Position numbers and translations under genes: made by a program
Source of the DNA: Plantago ovata
Lineage: Eukaryota > Streptophyta > Magnoliopsida > Lamiales > Plantaginaceae
Length of the DNA stretch: 64,000 nucleotides
Assembly: GCA_028274465.1 (NCBI GenBank)
Contig: CM051456.1
Coordinates: 112,645,397 to 112,709,396, forward strand
Direction: 5' to 3'
Shown here: positions 21,947 to 35,105 of the stretch, piece after piece
Layout of the letters: each line of letters starts with the position of its first letter
How positions within the stretch are numbered: the stretch's first letter is position 1
Notes under the pieces: model-generated
Seen by the model: only the letters and a program-made list of their open reading frames with translations
Told to the model about the DNA's origin: nothing
Database searches by the model: none

Positions 21947-24742
21947 TCACGCAATCAGAGTAGCAGGGTATTTTTGCAGATTGAGGCGAAGAATATAAGG
22001 AGCTGCCACGGAACCACAATACAGATGCTCCCCGATTTTGATCCCGCTGGATATCAATGCTGTACCTTGATCATAGTAATGTGCGATTGGTTTCCCATCC
22101 AAATCAACAGCAAGAACTCCTCCGTTTTCTCTAGTAATTTCAGTGTGTCCATATACCCGTTTATGATTGACGTTGCCTTCCTGAGGAAAGCGTATCTTTG
22201 TCCAAGATTCCAGAGAAGTGATGATCCCTGTCATATGTAGAGTGTGTATGTAGGATTCATTCATCAATGTCAGGATTCAGGAGAGTGCATTAAATAGCAT
22301 GAAGTATATTTACCGTAGATAATGCAATCCAGTATCGGCCTTCTCCATCATATCGGATATTGTCAGGAACTCCAGGCAAGTTTTCGACAAATATGTCAAC
22401 AGATCCTTTTCTTGGTCCTTCAATGTAGAACTTCTTGCACCTTCGCCTACAAGTATCAGGCATTCAGACATCACAAGTGATTTGAATCAAGATAAGTCGT
22501 CTAACCCAGGAAAGAAAATGGTGAACTTATAAAGTATCACTCTTAAGTTAAGGAGATGAATAAACTTACATTGGAGTTTCGCAGAAAATGACAAAAGTCT
22601 GATCAACCGAAACAGCAACACCATTCGCAAAGTACAAATCCTTAACGAGGACTTTGGTTTCTTGGTCGACGGATTGTAACTCAAGAATCTCCCATTAGGC
22701 CTCCCCTCAAGCATGTCAGTATAGAACTCAGTGATACCGTACTTGTAAGAGGCATCAGTGAAGTAAAGTGTTCCATCACGACTTATATCGACAGCATCTG
22801 TCAGCATGAATTTCGTTCCATCAGCTTCATCCGTGAGTAGTTCTATGTTGCCATCCTTGCTAATGTTCAATAGCCCCTACATATAGACGTACGTTAGTTT
22901 CTTGATTATGCGTCTTGCATGAAATCGTAACTGCATATAAAACCACAAACCAACTTTGATCCCTGGCTCTCACTAAATTTAGATTATCCCCGTGCATAAA
23001 AGTGTTAGGCTTATTTCTCTAATCAATTACACATTTTTTTGAAACGGCAAATATTACAACTACTCCTCACTACTATTTATACAAACATCCTAAACCACTT
23101 TATTTCTCCACGTCTAAACCAACCTTATAACCCCGTCACCGCCATGGATCGAACCATTCACATCTACTTTCATAGCTCCAACTCCTTACCGGTGCACCAA
23201 CAGCTTATGACTCCTCTAATCAACTACACATAAAGTTCGTCTTAATTGCTCCAGATCATGAGCCCATGACAACATCACATAATTAATATAGCTAAAGAGA
23301 AACAGCTTCTTACAACAACTGCACTTAACTAGAATAGTTACTACACCCAACTGCCCTGAACAGAGTGGTCCATAGTCCCTACTCCACCCATGTGATACTG
23401 ATATAGTATGTTGACAAAATACATTTTTTTATTTTTTGTTTATTTGCGCAAAGTGCCCCAACAACTGCAAGGTTGCACTTTAAGACTTAAGAGTACCTAC
23501 TTATACTTCAATTCTTATTATAATGATGTACTGCGGTTCTAGTGTCCTACTTCCTCTATTCACTACCAAACTTTCATTTATTTTGACTTTTTCGTTACTA
23601 TATTTCACTTCAAATTAATCACAAATCGTACCGAAAAATAATAATTGATATAGTTTATAAGTGAAAGTTTAATATTTTCATAATATAAATTTAAAAAATT
23701 ATTTTTTCAATATAAATTGAAATTAATTCGAAGTGAAACTAAAATTATAAAATTTCATTCATTTGTATATCCCTCAGGTGCTAAACTTAAAAAATTTCAT
23801 TCATTTGTATATCCCTCAGGTGCTTTTAAATTGTATAATAGTAGAATAAACCATTTCATTCTATACCCCGTGATTTAGGTTTTTTTTTTAGGCAATATTA
23901 CACCATTAAGATGATGTTTGGCCGATAAATTTATCTTTAATAAATCTCCAATCTCACTCTAGTTTCAATCAATTTTTATACAAAAATAATAATCAAACTG
24001 TAACGTCTTGTCTTGAGCTTGAGTGATTAAGATTCTCTATGTAACATTATAAATTATAATCATAGCTAAAACATTGCCCTAACTGTCAAATTAAATCCAA
24101 GAAACAAGAAGAACAAAAAAATGTAAAAACACGTAAATAAATCATGTTACATACTTTTTTTAATGTCATTTTTATAATTTTTACACACTTTATTCAAATT
24201 ATTAATTCACTAAAATATTGAACCAATAGAATACATTAATTACTATGATACAATTATTTGAAAAATGCTACCAAAATTCTTATATTATTAATTAAAAACG
24301 GAAGGGAAGGGAGTAGTAAAAACTAAAAAAGATTTAGATCATCAAACCTTGACTGTATCTGCAACAATGACTTCACCGTTGAACCCATGAACAAGACCCA
24401 AGGGTCTACCGCCAGTGTTGACCCACTTCTCCACCACCACATCAGCAGCCGACTCAGCCACCTTGACTTTGCTGACCCAACCATCTGCGCAACCGGTGTA
24501 AATAAACCCGGTTTTCGGGTCATACGCCACGTCTTCCGGCGCAACCAGCTGTCCTTCGCCGATTCGCTCGGAGCCATTGAGCAAGTGGCTGTTGACCTTG
24601 GGAAAAACCGTCAACGGCTCACGGAGTTTGCGGAGCTCGTGGTCGGTACCGGAGCCGGGTCAAATATGTCGAGCTGGTACAGGATTATGGCGGAAAAGAT
24701 TGGGAGCAGGAGAACCGCTGTTATCCATGCTATGTTCTCCAT
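21947..24742 (-). CDS. Strictosidine synthase-like (SSL/APMAP-type) protein
   Basis: Four exons: 24348-24742, 22570-22876, 22314-22446, 21947-22227; about 372 residues. SSL proteins fold as six-bladed beta-propellers related to strictosidine synthase, but most, including this subfamily, are not proven alkaloid enzymes. The N-terminus [20 protein letters not shown] is a signal anchor. Family motifs follow in order: [106 protein letters not shown] and [19 protein letters not shown]. Three one-base losses are implied: near 24638-24643, near 22652-22662, and at the exon 3 donor (22311-22316), where one more G would restore the phase. They are probably sequence errors given the window-wide pattern, but a pseudogene is not excluded. 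Intron 1 (1.5 kb) contains a SINE. Confidence 0.85.
23035..23213 (-). mobile_element. tRNA-type SINE in intron 1 of the SSL gene
   Basis: On the minus strand the element has an A-box-like AGCTGTTGGTGCACCGG, a B box GGTTCGATCC and a 3' end TTTGCCGTTTC followed by an A tail. An 18-bp target duplication, CTCTAATCAA(T/C)TACACAT, lies at 23017-23034 and 23214-23231 with one mismatch. The 3' end matches that of the SINE at 44028-44485, so both belong to one family. Confidence 0.85.
23749..23824. repeat. Two-copy direct repeat of about 34 bp
   Basis: AAATTTCATTCATTTGTATA followed by TCCCTCAGGTGCT occurs twice, at about 23749-23782 and 23791-23824, inside intron 1 of the SSL gene. The copies are identical over this length, so the duplication is young. 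Confidence 0.85.
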
Positions 24743-24806
24743 TTTTAACTTTTTGTTTTTTTTGTGGGGTTGGCTGATTTTTCGGTAGGAGGATTTTGTT
24801 ACCAGT

Positions 24807-24816
24807 ATTATATAGT
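24807..24816 (-). promoter_or_regulatory. Possible TATA box of the SSL gene
   Basis: CTATATAATA on the minus strand lies about 70 bases upstream of the start codon. This fits a TATA box with a short leader. Confidence 0.35.
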
Positions 24817-24819
24817 AAT

Positions 24820-26868
24820 GTCAGTGAGTGAGTAGTTCTGATCTGTTCAAGATTGGACAAAAATGGAAATGTCGCTAGTTTGTAAAGATTGCACGCACCT
24901 TTAAGATAAAAGATAAAGTTATGAGTCTTATGACTCGAGTTTGAATATTTACTTGTTTTAGAATTACTAGAGTGTTATTTGAGCTAGAATAAGTTTGATC
25001 ATACTCGAATCGGCTAAGCTCAATAACACTACTACACGGAATCAATTCATGTTGCTTTTGTTGAATTTTGACGTGACATTATCAACAGGTAAAAAGTATC
25101 AATTCCAAGATGGAGAGGTTTGGTGGTGTTAGACGAATTAAGTACTACATAGCTCAAGTTTAATCCTAAATGAATGAGCAGTGGCTAACTCAACTAGTTA
25201 AGGAAATGAGCCCAAACCAGGTCAAGGCTTGGTTTAAAAATTAAATACAAACATTTGATAATTAGTTTTAAGGAGTTTTGTTGAGCAAGCGCATTACAGG
25301 GTTCAAAGTTCGAACACAGCTTGGCTATCTTATCGAACAAGGCAAATGGCTAGATTGACAATATTACTATTATCTTGTCAACTTTTAACCCTAAATTTCG
25401 GTATGTATAATATTCGATATATTATAAGTGTGTGTCAATATTACGGCAATATTTCACTAAAGTTAACCATAGTAGTAGTTCCAAAAAACCTTGAAAACTT
25501 AGAAATCAAATATTGTAATCTAACATAAATAGTGGTTTTAATTGTCTTGCTAATATCATTTGACAATGACAAGATAATACATAATTATACAAATTTACAA
25601 GGACGTTGCCATCAAGCTAAGCTTGAGTTTGATGGATATTTGTTCTTTACATGTTGACATTTAAAATTGATTCTCCGACGTTTTCTACGCAACAATCTTG
25701 ATCCAGTTTGTCCAGTTTTTGTTTGGAGCTATACAAAACTTCCATTAAAAATAGAATGGACCGCGATACGGCTGCTATTAGATGATGGACCGGTTCAGGA
25801 TAAAATATCCCAACCAGGAGTTTTAACCAACCAGCTAACAGTCTAAAATATCCACTTTCATGATAAAGATAGCATTCAATTAAAATTCACACACCGTTCA
25901 GTCCGAAAAAAAATCCGAACTTATTATCCTGTAAGGATTGGCTTGCCACATTAATTTCAATTTTATTCAAATCCATTCAATTATTCATTTCAGACGATCA
26001 TAACATAACCTAAATCATATTAAACCCCAATAATAGAACAATTATTAACAAGTAGGTGCATCTGAAATTCTGAATACAACACCAACACACCATTATTCAG
26101 AGATTGGGGACCCATAATACAGATGTCCTGAGTTAAATTCTACTAGTAGTAGTCAGTAGTCAACCAAAGGCCAGTAAAATAAAACCATTAATCTTTTATC
26201 CAGGAAAAAAGAAAGAGTTTACAAAATCCACACACAAGTATACAATTCAATAGGTCCGTCCTTACATAATAGAAGTAGTAGTAAATAATAATAGCTTCAC
26301 ATGATTTCCTAGTATGCAGTATATATCAAAGCACCAAAAACTTCAGCAAAATTTACCAACTAACCAAGAGAATTAGTTGTCAAATTTTTCATTTAACCAA
26401 TAGCAGCTGCTATTGCCCTTCTGGTTGCAGCTAGTATCTTCTTCTGATCAAGCCCGTCTTTTGACGCTCTGCCACAACCGCTTGCTTTTCTTCAGAGGCC
26501 CCTACTCAAGATCTCAATGTAACACTCTCAAACCGTACAAAAATGAGGAAGTTCATTTTATGGGCTGCACAGCAGTATCATCCCAATGGCTCATAATACA
26601 GGAGATAAGAAACCAAATAGGGAGAAACTAAGTAAGTAATGAGCTCCCCTTCTTGTCCAAACAAAAACCACAATAAGGGCCTCCCATCTCCTCCAACTAC
26701 TCTATGGTTGGACACTTCATAATCAATTTCTCGGTCACTGTACCAGTAAAGCATCAGTTCATCATGCTAGTCCTATACTATTTCACATCTTTTAGCTAAT
26801 CAATGAATAAATTCGATGAGTACTTATGAGGTAAGTCCAAAATCAAACACGGGCGTAACTCGATAGTA
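24820..26868. other. Intergenic, SSL upstream and SRPK downstream
   Basis: About 2 kb of AT-rich sequence. The right end (about 26400-26868) is probably the 3' UTR of the kinase gene. No coding or repeat structure is recognised in the rest. Confidence 0.4.
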
Positions 26869-29800
26869 TCATCTTCGCAATTTAATTTGCATGTTTGACA
26901 TTCCAGCGCTAACCTTTTCAACATTAGATTCATTGGGTACCTTATCCTGAGTTTGATTGTCCGTGTTGAGCCACGGATGCTGCAGACATTGTTGAGCAGT
27001 TGGCCGCTTATCAGGCTCAAAATCAAGTAAGGGACATAGAAAATCTTTAAGTTCACGAGCATCTGTCTCAGATAGTTTATATTTATCCATAAGGAGTTTA
27101 TCAAGAGACCAGAATTTCAGCCTTCTGATCCTCTTCAAATCACCGTATCTATCAAAGTAATCCTTGGATCGAGACCCACTCGTTGCAATCTTAAAATCAA
27201 GCATAAAGGATCAATAGTTAGCCTAGGAAGTTGCTTACAGTTCACATTTACACAGAGAAATGAGGACACTTGTGTACCTTACGCGGCATCTTTCCAAGGA
27301 GTTCCATCATAAGAGCAAGATGGTCCTACAATAGAACAAATTAATGTCACCGGGTATTCATGTTATAATAACCCTAACATCCGAGAACTACATTCACAAA
27401 ATTTGAAAATGAAAAAGATTTCAAAGCCTTCAGAAATCTCTTATATAAATGCAGAACAGCTGCCAGCTGAATGACTAAACAGCCTTTACAGCCTGTGTAA
27501 GGGGATAGACTATCCAACCCCCATTTGAGGGACCGACTAATTAAGCCCTTTCTCCATTTGTTTTCTTATTTGAGTATTTACCAAACACTAATACTTTGGT
27601 TGACAGTTGACAAGAAAATCTGGATTGCAATGTACTAATATTATTAAGTGTAACTTTTTTGTTGATGTGCATTTTAAGTAATTTTTATAATGGAAAATTA
27701 CATAAACTACCCTTAAAGAGTGGCCTAATTACATATAAGCACTATATTTTATTAGTGAAATATGGGTCTAAAATCCTTTAACCAAGGTTTCATATAAAAA
27801 GAAAAGCACAATTAGTTTGAAAATGATTTTAAGATTCTGGTGTTAGTGTTATTACATTATGGCCCCAATTTATTTTGAATTCTTACAATTACCCCAAAAG
27901 CTTTGCCTTAATTATACCAAATTGGAAGCCTCCTCCTGGAAGAAATAATAAAAATAAAAAGAAATAATAATAAATAATAAATTTTGTTTTAAATTTATGT
28001 TTCTTCCTTTCCTATATTTGTTTTTTAAATTAATTTTCCTTTTTTAGGTGGGAAGTCAAAAAAATAATAATACAGAAAGAAAGATGCAAAGAAACTAAAG
28101 TATGAAGAACGGTATGTAAAGATCAAAAGGAGAAAACAAATTACACAACGAAAAGGAAAAATAATACTACTAAAGTTTGATTTTCAATATATGTGTAATC
28201 AAAAAGCTTTTAATGTTCAAGTTTTGGACTGATCTATTATAATTGAAAACATAGGCTGCAAGATAGTTGTTTTCCAGGGGTGTTTGTAAGTTTTCCTTTT
28301 TATAGTCAGTAATAGTATGAAACCCCAACTTAATTTGCCAGTACTACTAGGCAAAGTAATCATGCTACATATAGTGCAACAATAAAATCTCTGATCTAAT
28401 TTTGTATAAAAAATTATTTTATTATTTTATGCATACAAGATCAACTAAATAACATTAACTCGAAAGATAAAAAAATTAATAAATTCCTTAGTTAGCATAA
28501 TTTTACAATTAACCTTTTTTCAGAATTTTCCATTTAAATTTTATTGATTCAAGTAATGATTAAATTTTCCATAATACTAACTTCTAGATAATGTTGGGGC
28601 CTTGGAGGCTGATGTATGCTGGACCATTTGGGGTCGCCAAAGGCCAGCAACCCAAAGCCTGATATTATTGACGATATCCGGCCTTGAAAGAAAACTAGCT
28701 AACTCAACCCTCCTCAATTAAACCACAATTGATATCTGGATGCAAAACAACTTACCATAAAATTAACCTATGCCATAAAATCCAAGAGGGCATTAATATA
28801 CGTAAATAGGTGTTTGATAAATTAAAAAGAACAGTTCTGTTAATCTAGAAGCTTTATATTTATAATCTATATTTGACACAAATTGTGCTAACCCCATCAA
28901 ATTGATTTTTATGTTAAAAACGTGAATAAAGTGGTTAGCTTTCATTCACGCAATAATGGAAATACAATGGAACAAACCCTTACCTCATCCTCACTGAAGC
29001 CTTGTCCAGTTTTAGGAGTAAACATCATCTCACCAGTTGCAAGTTCAAATGCAGTACAAGCAAATGACCACATATCAGCAGGGAAAGAATATCCAGACCC
29101 AATTATAACCTCTGGAGCTCTGTATTGTCTTGTCTGAATTTCATCAGCAATAGGCCTGTCGGCCCAACATGCATTTCCAAAATCAACAACTTTGCATCTC
29201 ATGTCAATTCCATCCAAGCACCTAGCAGCCTTTGGAGCTGCCCCTACTCCCCCCATGGAAGTTCGCCTTTCTGATATCCTTGCAACCGCTCTTCTTGCTC
29301 TTTGCTTTAATTTTTTCTCAATACTATTTACTACTAGGCTGCCACCATTTGTAATTCCTTCAGGCCTCTCAGTTATTGGAGCCACTCCTGACCTTATTGG
29401 ATCTTTTGAAGGATTAATGTTGGTGAGAAGAAGAATGTTTTCAGGTTTTAAATCTGTATGTATGATCCCAAGTTCAGCATGCAAGTAATTCAAAGCAGTC
29501 AAAATGCATTTGCATATCTCCTTGACTTTGCTCATTTCAAGACCTTTATACCGGTTAAACTTGATCAAATGAAGTAAACTATCCCCAAGAAATTCCAGTA
29601 CCATGCACAAATGTTGCCCATTTGGCCTGCATGTTTAAAGTGATCCACTAAGCGTACAACATATTTCACGTTTGATTGATCACCAGCAGAAATAGCAGAC
29701 AAGATCTCTATTTCATGAGCTGCAGCCTGAGCAAATTGTGGTGCACTTTTCTGGATCTTCAAGGCCACATAATTCTTGAGGAAAACCAAATAACAAAAAA

Positions 29801-30730
29801 ATAAAATACTTGAGGATGGGAGATGGGAGGAAACAATAGTAAAGATTATCAGAAAGATTAGTCCTAAATAAACAATTGTCAAAGTACAATCTGTAGCCCT
29901 CCGCAAAATACTCCTGGATAGGAAAACTATTTAAAGAATCGGCATGTACAAAACGTGGTTCTAACACATAGCATAATCTTGGCTATACGCTAATGCTTAA
30001 TACCACTGTAAGTCTGTAAATAGGATACGTATTACTATGTTTATATACCTGTTCTTCCTGATACAGATCAAGTTTCCACAGCTGATCAACAAATTAATTA
30101 TTCCGTAAATCAACTAAGTGTTTACTAGTAGTTACTACAACATAACCATTAGAACTCAAGTGCGTAGTTAAAGGCCTTCCTCCTCTGAATTTATGACCAT
30201 TTTACGCCAGCTGAAACCAACTCTCTGCGATCTACAGACTACACTTAACTTGCAAATGCCACAATAAGTAACACAATTAAATCTACCAACGAAAAGGTAC
30301 AATTACACTGCTGAACGCGTTCACAATAGGTAACTAAAGGACCGTGATCTCCCTATTATGACAACTTAATAATAGTCCACTAATTAATTTAGTTCCAGAT
30401 TAAACGATCAAAGCACATAAATGTACATTCAAGGCAGTATGATCACCAAAATCAGATAAGCAACAAAATTAAAAAACCGATCACCGATCACCTGATGAAA
30501 ATAACAGAATATACATACAAATCAACTACAGCAAAAGATAGAGAGATGCGTACGGATGTCTGAGTATCATAGGCGAGCCAGACGGTGGAAAATTGGCCCC
30601 AGCCAAGCTTCTTCTGAGCTATGTATCGTCCAGAGGCGAACGAATCGCCGATTCTGACGGCGTGGTAGCCTCCTTTCCTGTAGGAGTCGAATCCTTCATC
30701 CTCCTCCTCTGATCCTGATGAAGACGACAT
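26869..30730 (-). CDS. SR-protein-specific kinase (SRPK)
   Basis: Four exons: 30554-30730, 28984-29774, 27278-27325, 26869-27189; about 445 residues. SRPKs phosphorylate Arg-Ser dipeptides in SR splicing factors. The start MSSSSGSEEEDEGFDSYRKG is followed by GGYHAVRIGDSF, the glycine loop KKLGWGQFSTVWLAYD, the lysine strand NYVALKIQKSAPQ, then KYVVRLVDHFKH, MCMVLEFLGDSLLHLI, the catalytic loop IIHTDLKPENILL, a short spacer with basic and Ser residues, KVVDFGNACW (DFG), QTRQYRAPEVIIGSGY and DMWSFACTAFELATGEMMF. The tail holds FDRYGDLKRIRRLKFW and DKRPTAQQCLQHPWL. The bipartite kinase with a spacer is the SRPK signature. One base is lost near 29621-29630, where HAGPNGQHLCMVLEF is expected; exon 2 is 791 bases where 792 fits. 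A null allele is possible, a sequence error more likely. Confidence 0.92.
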
Positions 30731-31408
30731 GATTAGTGGTTCCTGGAAACAGTGATCAGGTAGATCTCTCCTAGTAGTTTTGGATTGTAATGTAATAATG
30801 GAGTTGTTGAGATTGGGTGGAAAAGAAGAGAAGAAGACGAAGAAGAAGAAAAGGATTATTGTTGAGGAAATGTAAGATTTGATTTTCTCTTTCTCATTTC
30901 ATAGTGGTGGTGATTTGATTTATTTGTTTAAAAAAGTATTTATTGATATTATTATATAGTGAGGAAGAAAAGCATAAGCATTAGGAGATTAACTTTACTA
31001 TTTTAAACTAGGGACTCCAAGTTTAGGTGATGTGGCATCCAACACAAGACGGACTCTCCTCCTTTATCGCTCTTGCTTCCTTACAAGCATTCATCATTTT
31101 TCTCCTTTCTTTCAAGGACTTTTGCATCAGATATAGTACTTGACTACTCAAATGTGCTAGAATGAGTTGAATGTCCTAGACTCGTATTTGGTCTATAAAT
31201 GGACTTGACATGTGCATGAATGTGTTTTGACATTATATTTCAGAAGTTAATTGATTTGAAGAGAGAAAAATTGATTTGAAGAGAGAAAATTTCGTAATTT
31301 TTCTAGGATAAATATGAGCTTTATTTTAAACCGCTAATTTATTTATGGAGAATCAGGCAGTGAAAAGCTATTCCGTTGGACGATTGTAATGTTGAGTTAC
31401 GCTCTAAA
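30731..31408. other. SRPK 5' leader and promoter region
   Basis: The leader contains GA-rich tracts (30820-30860 on the minus strand CT-rich). A possible TATA box, CTATATAAT on the minus strand, lies near 30950, about 220 bases from the ATG. A 19-base unit, TTGATTTGAAGAGAGAAAA-like, is repeated at 31251-31290. Confidence 0.4.
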
Positions 31409-31556
31409 AGATTGACTCATGAAATTTTCTAGTATACGTATATTAGTGCAGTTTATTCACAAGATAAGCATTTCTATTTTTTCAAAGATTGACTCATAAA
31501 TTTTTCTAGTATATGTATGTGCAGTTTATTCACAAGATTAAGCACTTCTGTTTTCC
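31409..31556. repeat. Two-copy tandem repeat of about 73 bp
   Basis: Copies at about 31409-31480 and 31484-31556 share AAAGATTGACTCAT, TTTTTCTAGTATA and GTGCAGTTTATTCACAAGAT. They differ by a few substitutions and small indels. Confidence 0.8.
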
Positions 31557-31849
31557 AATGAGAATAAGATAGTGTTCCCGTTTGATTCGTCTGAATAAAT
31601 TGGAATTTAACTGAATTTATTTGTTTATTGGTAGTATGAATTCATTCGTTTGAATTTATTGTAGAAAAATTCCAACTAAACATATAAATAAGATGATTTA
31701 AATTGAACTAAAGTGATCTTATAAATAATCTTAATTGAACAACTATATAATACAGATACCACTCGTAAAACTATAAACCCTAATTAGTAAGTCAGTCACT
31801 TGCCTTTTTTTTATTTGCTCGTTCTCTAGAGTATTCTGCTGAAGTATAC
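31557..31849. other. AT-rich spacer, possible eroded Tourist-like piece
   Basis: TGATTCGTCTGAATAAATT near 31590 recalls the ends of the Tourist-like MITEs at 44127 and 47084, but no second end was found. Confidence 0.25.
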
Positions 31850-32030
31850 CTGGCAAAATCTATTTGAATATGAAATCCGATGCGAAATTCAAAGTCTCAC
31901 CCAGGAATATTTTGATCAACTATTTGAACTTTAACCCGAAATTCGAAATCTCATCCGAAATATTTAGATCAATTATTCGAACTTTGACCTGAAATCTAAG
32001 GTTTCACCTGAAAATGACACATTTTAAAAT
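31850..32030 (-). repeat. CGGAT-rich dispersed repeat, fragment (copy 3)
   Basis: Words such as GAATATTTTGATCAACTATT, CCCGAAATTCG and CTCATCCGAAATATTT match the outer part of the repeat at 54590-55165 in the same orientation. Only one end region of the family is present. The following 32090-32470 is also rich in GGATTGGATCG-like words and may be a related fragment. Confidence 0.6.
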
Positions 32031-32603
32031 TTAATCCTATCTTTTGATATATAAAAATTCATCATACTTGATGATACTTATGAGTAGGTCTGGTTAATGG
32101 TTTGAATCGGTGGATTGGATCGCATCCATATGGATTGGACCGGCAAATCCATACCATTTTGGTAAATTTTTGGAAAAAACAAAACTTGTTTTACACCAAC
32201 TTAGTGTAAAACTTGTTTCGTCTAGATTATATAAGCGATCAACTAAGTCACTTAAACACCAAATTAACTAGTTTTACATTGGAATGTAAAACAAATAGTT
32301 TAATTTTTCGTTTTGTTTGTATTAAAATCAGATCAAAAGAGTTGAAAATTCACAATAAATACAGCTTTTGGTGTCAGACCAATTTGACCCGGGCTCGTTC
32401 TGGATCAGATGAGACTCAGTCAATTGAAATAAAAATTTAAACCAGCCTACCAGATCGGGTCAGATCAATCCAAAATTTATAGATCAGTCTCAAATTACCA
32501 AGACATATTTAATTATGAGCTCAAACGTGTTTATGAAAATTATATTATATCTAAAAATTGGACATGGTTTAGTTCATTATAACATAGTTATTTTTTTTTC
32601 CTA

Positions 32604-32703
32604 NNNNNNNNNNNNNNNNNNNNNNNNNNNNNNNNNNNNNNNNNNNNNNNNNNNNNNNNNNNNNNNNNNNNNNNNNNNNNNNNNNNNNNNNNNNNNNNNN
32701 NNN
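32604..32703. other. Assembly gap of 100 N
   Basis: Exactly 100 unknown bases, the conventional placeholder for a gap of unknown size. It abuts the left edge of the caulimovirid fossil, so the end of that element is not visible. Confidence 0.98.
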
Positions 32704-33840
32704 TCGATCTTTGTGCTAAAAACTCCGTTCTTTCTGGAATCTTCCTTGAACTGCTCCTGTGGCATTTGCATTTTGTATCCAAGTTTGTATACTGATGGAG
32801 AATGCTCTGAGGTATTTTGAAATTATCCCACCATTTCACTCTGTATCTTCTACGAATCAATGAAAAATTGGATGAGGAGAGCTTGGTTGTGCAATTTCAA
32901 TTGTCCAATTAATGACCCAAGGTAAATAGAATTTTGTGCAAAATAGGCTTAATGGTTCAAAACGTCTTTCCGGTGGTGATGGTTTGTATTGTGTTCGGAA
33001 AAGTGTATAGGAATTTTGGACTGGAGGCTTTAGTATTTCTGGAGTAGAACCAAAATGTTCCCACCAAAGTGCGAACCAATTGGGAAATTTGCTAGGATCA
33101 CAAGTTTGTATTCAAAATAGAAAAGCCAGGTATGCCCTTTGTTTGGCCTTTGGATAAAGAAACCACTATACCAGGCCTGCATATAATCCCAATAGTTATA
33201 AGTGGTTCTGTTGGAACTCTTGTCCTTGGGGTCAGTGTTTAAGGATAATGGTTGATTTAGTGGATAGGCCCAGTTACTTGGCGAGATAAATTTGAGAATT
33301 TTGCAGGTAGAGTAGGCTATGTAACCTTCAGAGAAGTGGTGTTTAATAGTAGCTGAACTGGTATTTTCGAGTATAGCTTGGTAAAAATCAGGTGTTTTCT
33401 CAGTATCCCAGGGTTTGTAGTACCATTTTTTCCAAACATTTCTTCTAGTATCCTCCATGGATCATGAATAGTAGGGTGGCCTTCTATAGTTATTATATTT
33501 TGCCATGGTGCTTTCATGAAGTATTCTGACTTTTGTGGAAAGGAATGGTTGCTAAGGAATTTGTGTTTATTTCTGGAGCTTTTTGGTAGGAATTTACAGA
33601 CGAGGATTGGCTTGGTAATTTTTCTGGTTGTTTTGTTTGTAGAGCTTTTCTAACTTCTGGTGATTCTAAAAGGCTTTCTAGAAGCATAAGTCTTTCTTCA
33701 AGGTTGGTTTCTTGCTTCGGTATTTTGAGGTCTGGATCTGAAGTATTTTCTTGGTTTTTCTCTTCATCACTAACTACGGCGTCATACCATGATCTGGGTT
33801 TCTCACGGTTTGTAATACCTTTTCCTTTATCTTTCGGCGG
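32704..33840 (-). other. Caulimovirid fossil: second ORF region
   Basis: Remnants of a protein of unknown role lying after RNase H. Recognisable pieces include KPRSWYDAVVSDEE, YNYWDYMQAWY, GHTWLFYF and RYRVKWWDNF. The position matches the additional ORF of florendoviruses. It is part of the fossil and is not a host gene. Confidence 0.6.
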
Positions 33841-33849
33841 CATTTGCTC

Positions 33850-35105
33850 TGTTTTGAAGGAATTCACGGGTAAGAAAATCTGGTATGGAATTTGTATCTC
33901 CTTTAATAAATTCAATCTCAAAATCAAATATACTTAGTATAGCCTGCCATCGTGCAAAAATCTGTTTTGATGCAAGATTTTGAACATCCTTTTGTAAAAC
34001 TTCTTTTGCACTTTTACAATCTATTCTAAGTAAAAATCGTTTATTCAATAAGTCACTTTGAAATTTTTGAATGCATAAAACAATACTTAATATTTCTTTT
34101 TTATAGTAGAGTAATTTTTTTGTGTATCATTCCAATGTGCAGAGGTGAATTGTACAATATATTCTCGTCTATCTTGTTGTTGCTTTAGTATCCCACCATA
34201 ACCTATATCTGAGGCATCAGTTTCTACAACTTTTGGCAAGTTAGGATCAGCTATATGTAGACAAGGAATTTCAAGCACTTGTTTTTTAATTTCTTTAATA
34301 AAGCTGTATGTTTATCAGACCATGGTACTGGGTTCTTTTTAAGTCGGTCATGCAATGGTTTTGCCATCCTGTTTATATTAGGGCAAAAATCTAAAACATA
34401 ATTTAAACTTCCTAAAAATCTTTGTAACTGCGTTTTATCAAGAATTTTGTCAGGGAATTTATTTGCAAATTGTAAAGACCTTTCTATAGGGGTTATAGTT
34501 CCTTGGGTTATGTAATGACCTAAAAACCGAACCTTAGTTTGGAAAATACTCATTTTAGATTTTGAAACAACAAGACCATTTTGCTTAGTAATATAAAAGA
34601 ATGTTTTTAGGTGTTTAAAGTGTTCATCTATCGTTTTGGAAAATATGAGAACATCATCTATGTAAACTAGACAAAATTTAGAGTAATCATTAAATATATC
34701 ATTCATGATTCTCTGAAATTCAGAAGGTGCATTTTTAAGGCCGAATGGCATCACGTTCCACTCATACTGTCCGAAAGGGACAGTAAAAGCTGTCTTATAT
34801 CTATCTTTTTCAGAAATTTGTATCTGCCAAAATCCTGACTTCATATCAAATTTTGAGAATACAAAAGAGGAATGAAGTTTTTGTAATAAATCTTTCTTAT
34901 TAGGGATTGGATATCTTATCCATTGTAAAGCAGTATTAAGAGGCTTGTAATTAATAACTAATCGTGGTGTTCCTCTTTCTATTTCTGAAGCTTTATTAAC
35001 ATAAAAGGCTGCACAACTCCAAGGAGACCTAGACCTTGAAATTAATTTTTTATCCATTAAATCCTTAATTTCTCTTCTACAGTGTTCTTCTAATTCATGA
35101 TTCAT
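33850..35105 (-). other. Caulimovirid fossil: reverse transcriptase and RNase H region
   Basis: Polymerase motifs visible are LVINYKPLN, FSKFDMKSGFWQI, MPFGLKNAPSEFQ, the catalytic YIDDVLIFS and RFLGSLNYV. RNase H motifs ETDASDIGYGG and TDNKAL-like RIDCKSAKEVL, then LTREFL, follow. The Ty3/caulimovirid type of RT is clear. Treated as a fossil. Confidence 0.85.

Noticed and set aside
23548-24316. Possible MITE or larger DNA transposon in SSL intron 1
   Set aside because: The supposed ends TACTTCCTCTATTC and TACTCCCTTCCC (reverse complement) match too poorly and the interior shows no symmetry.
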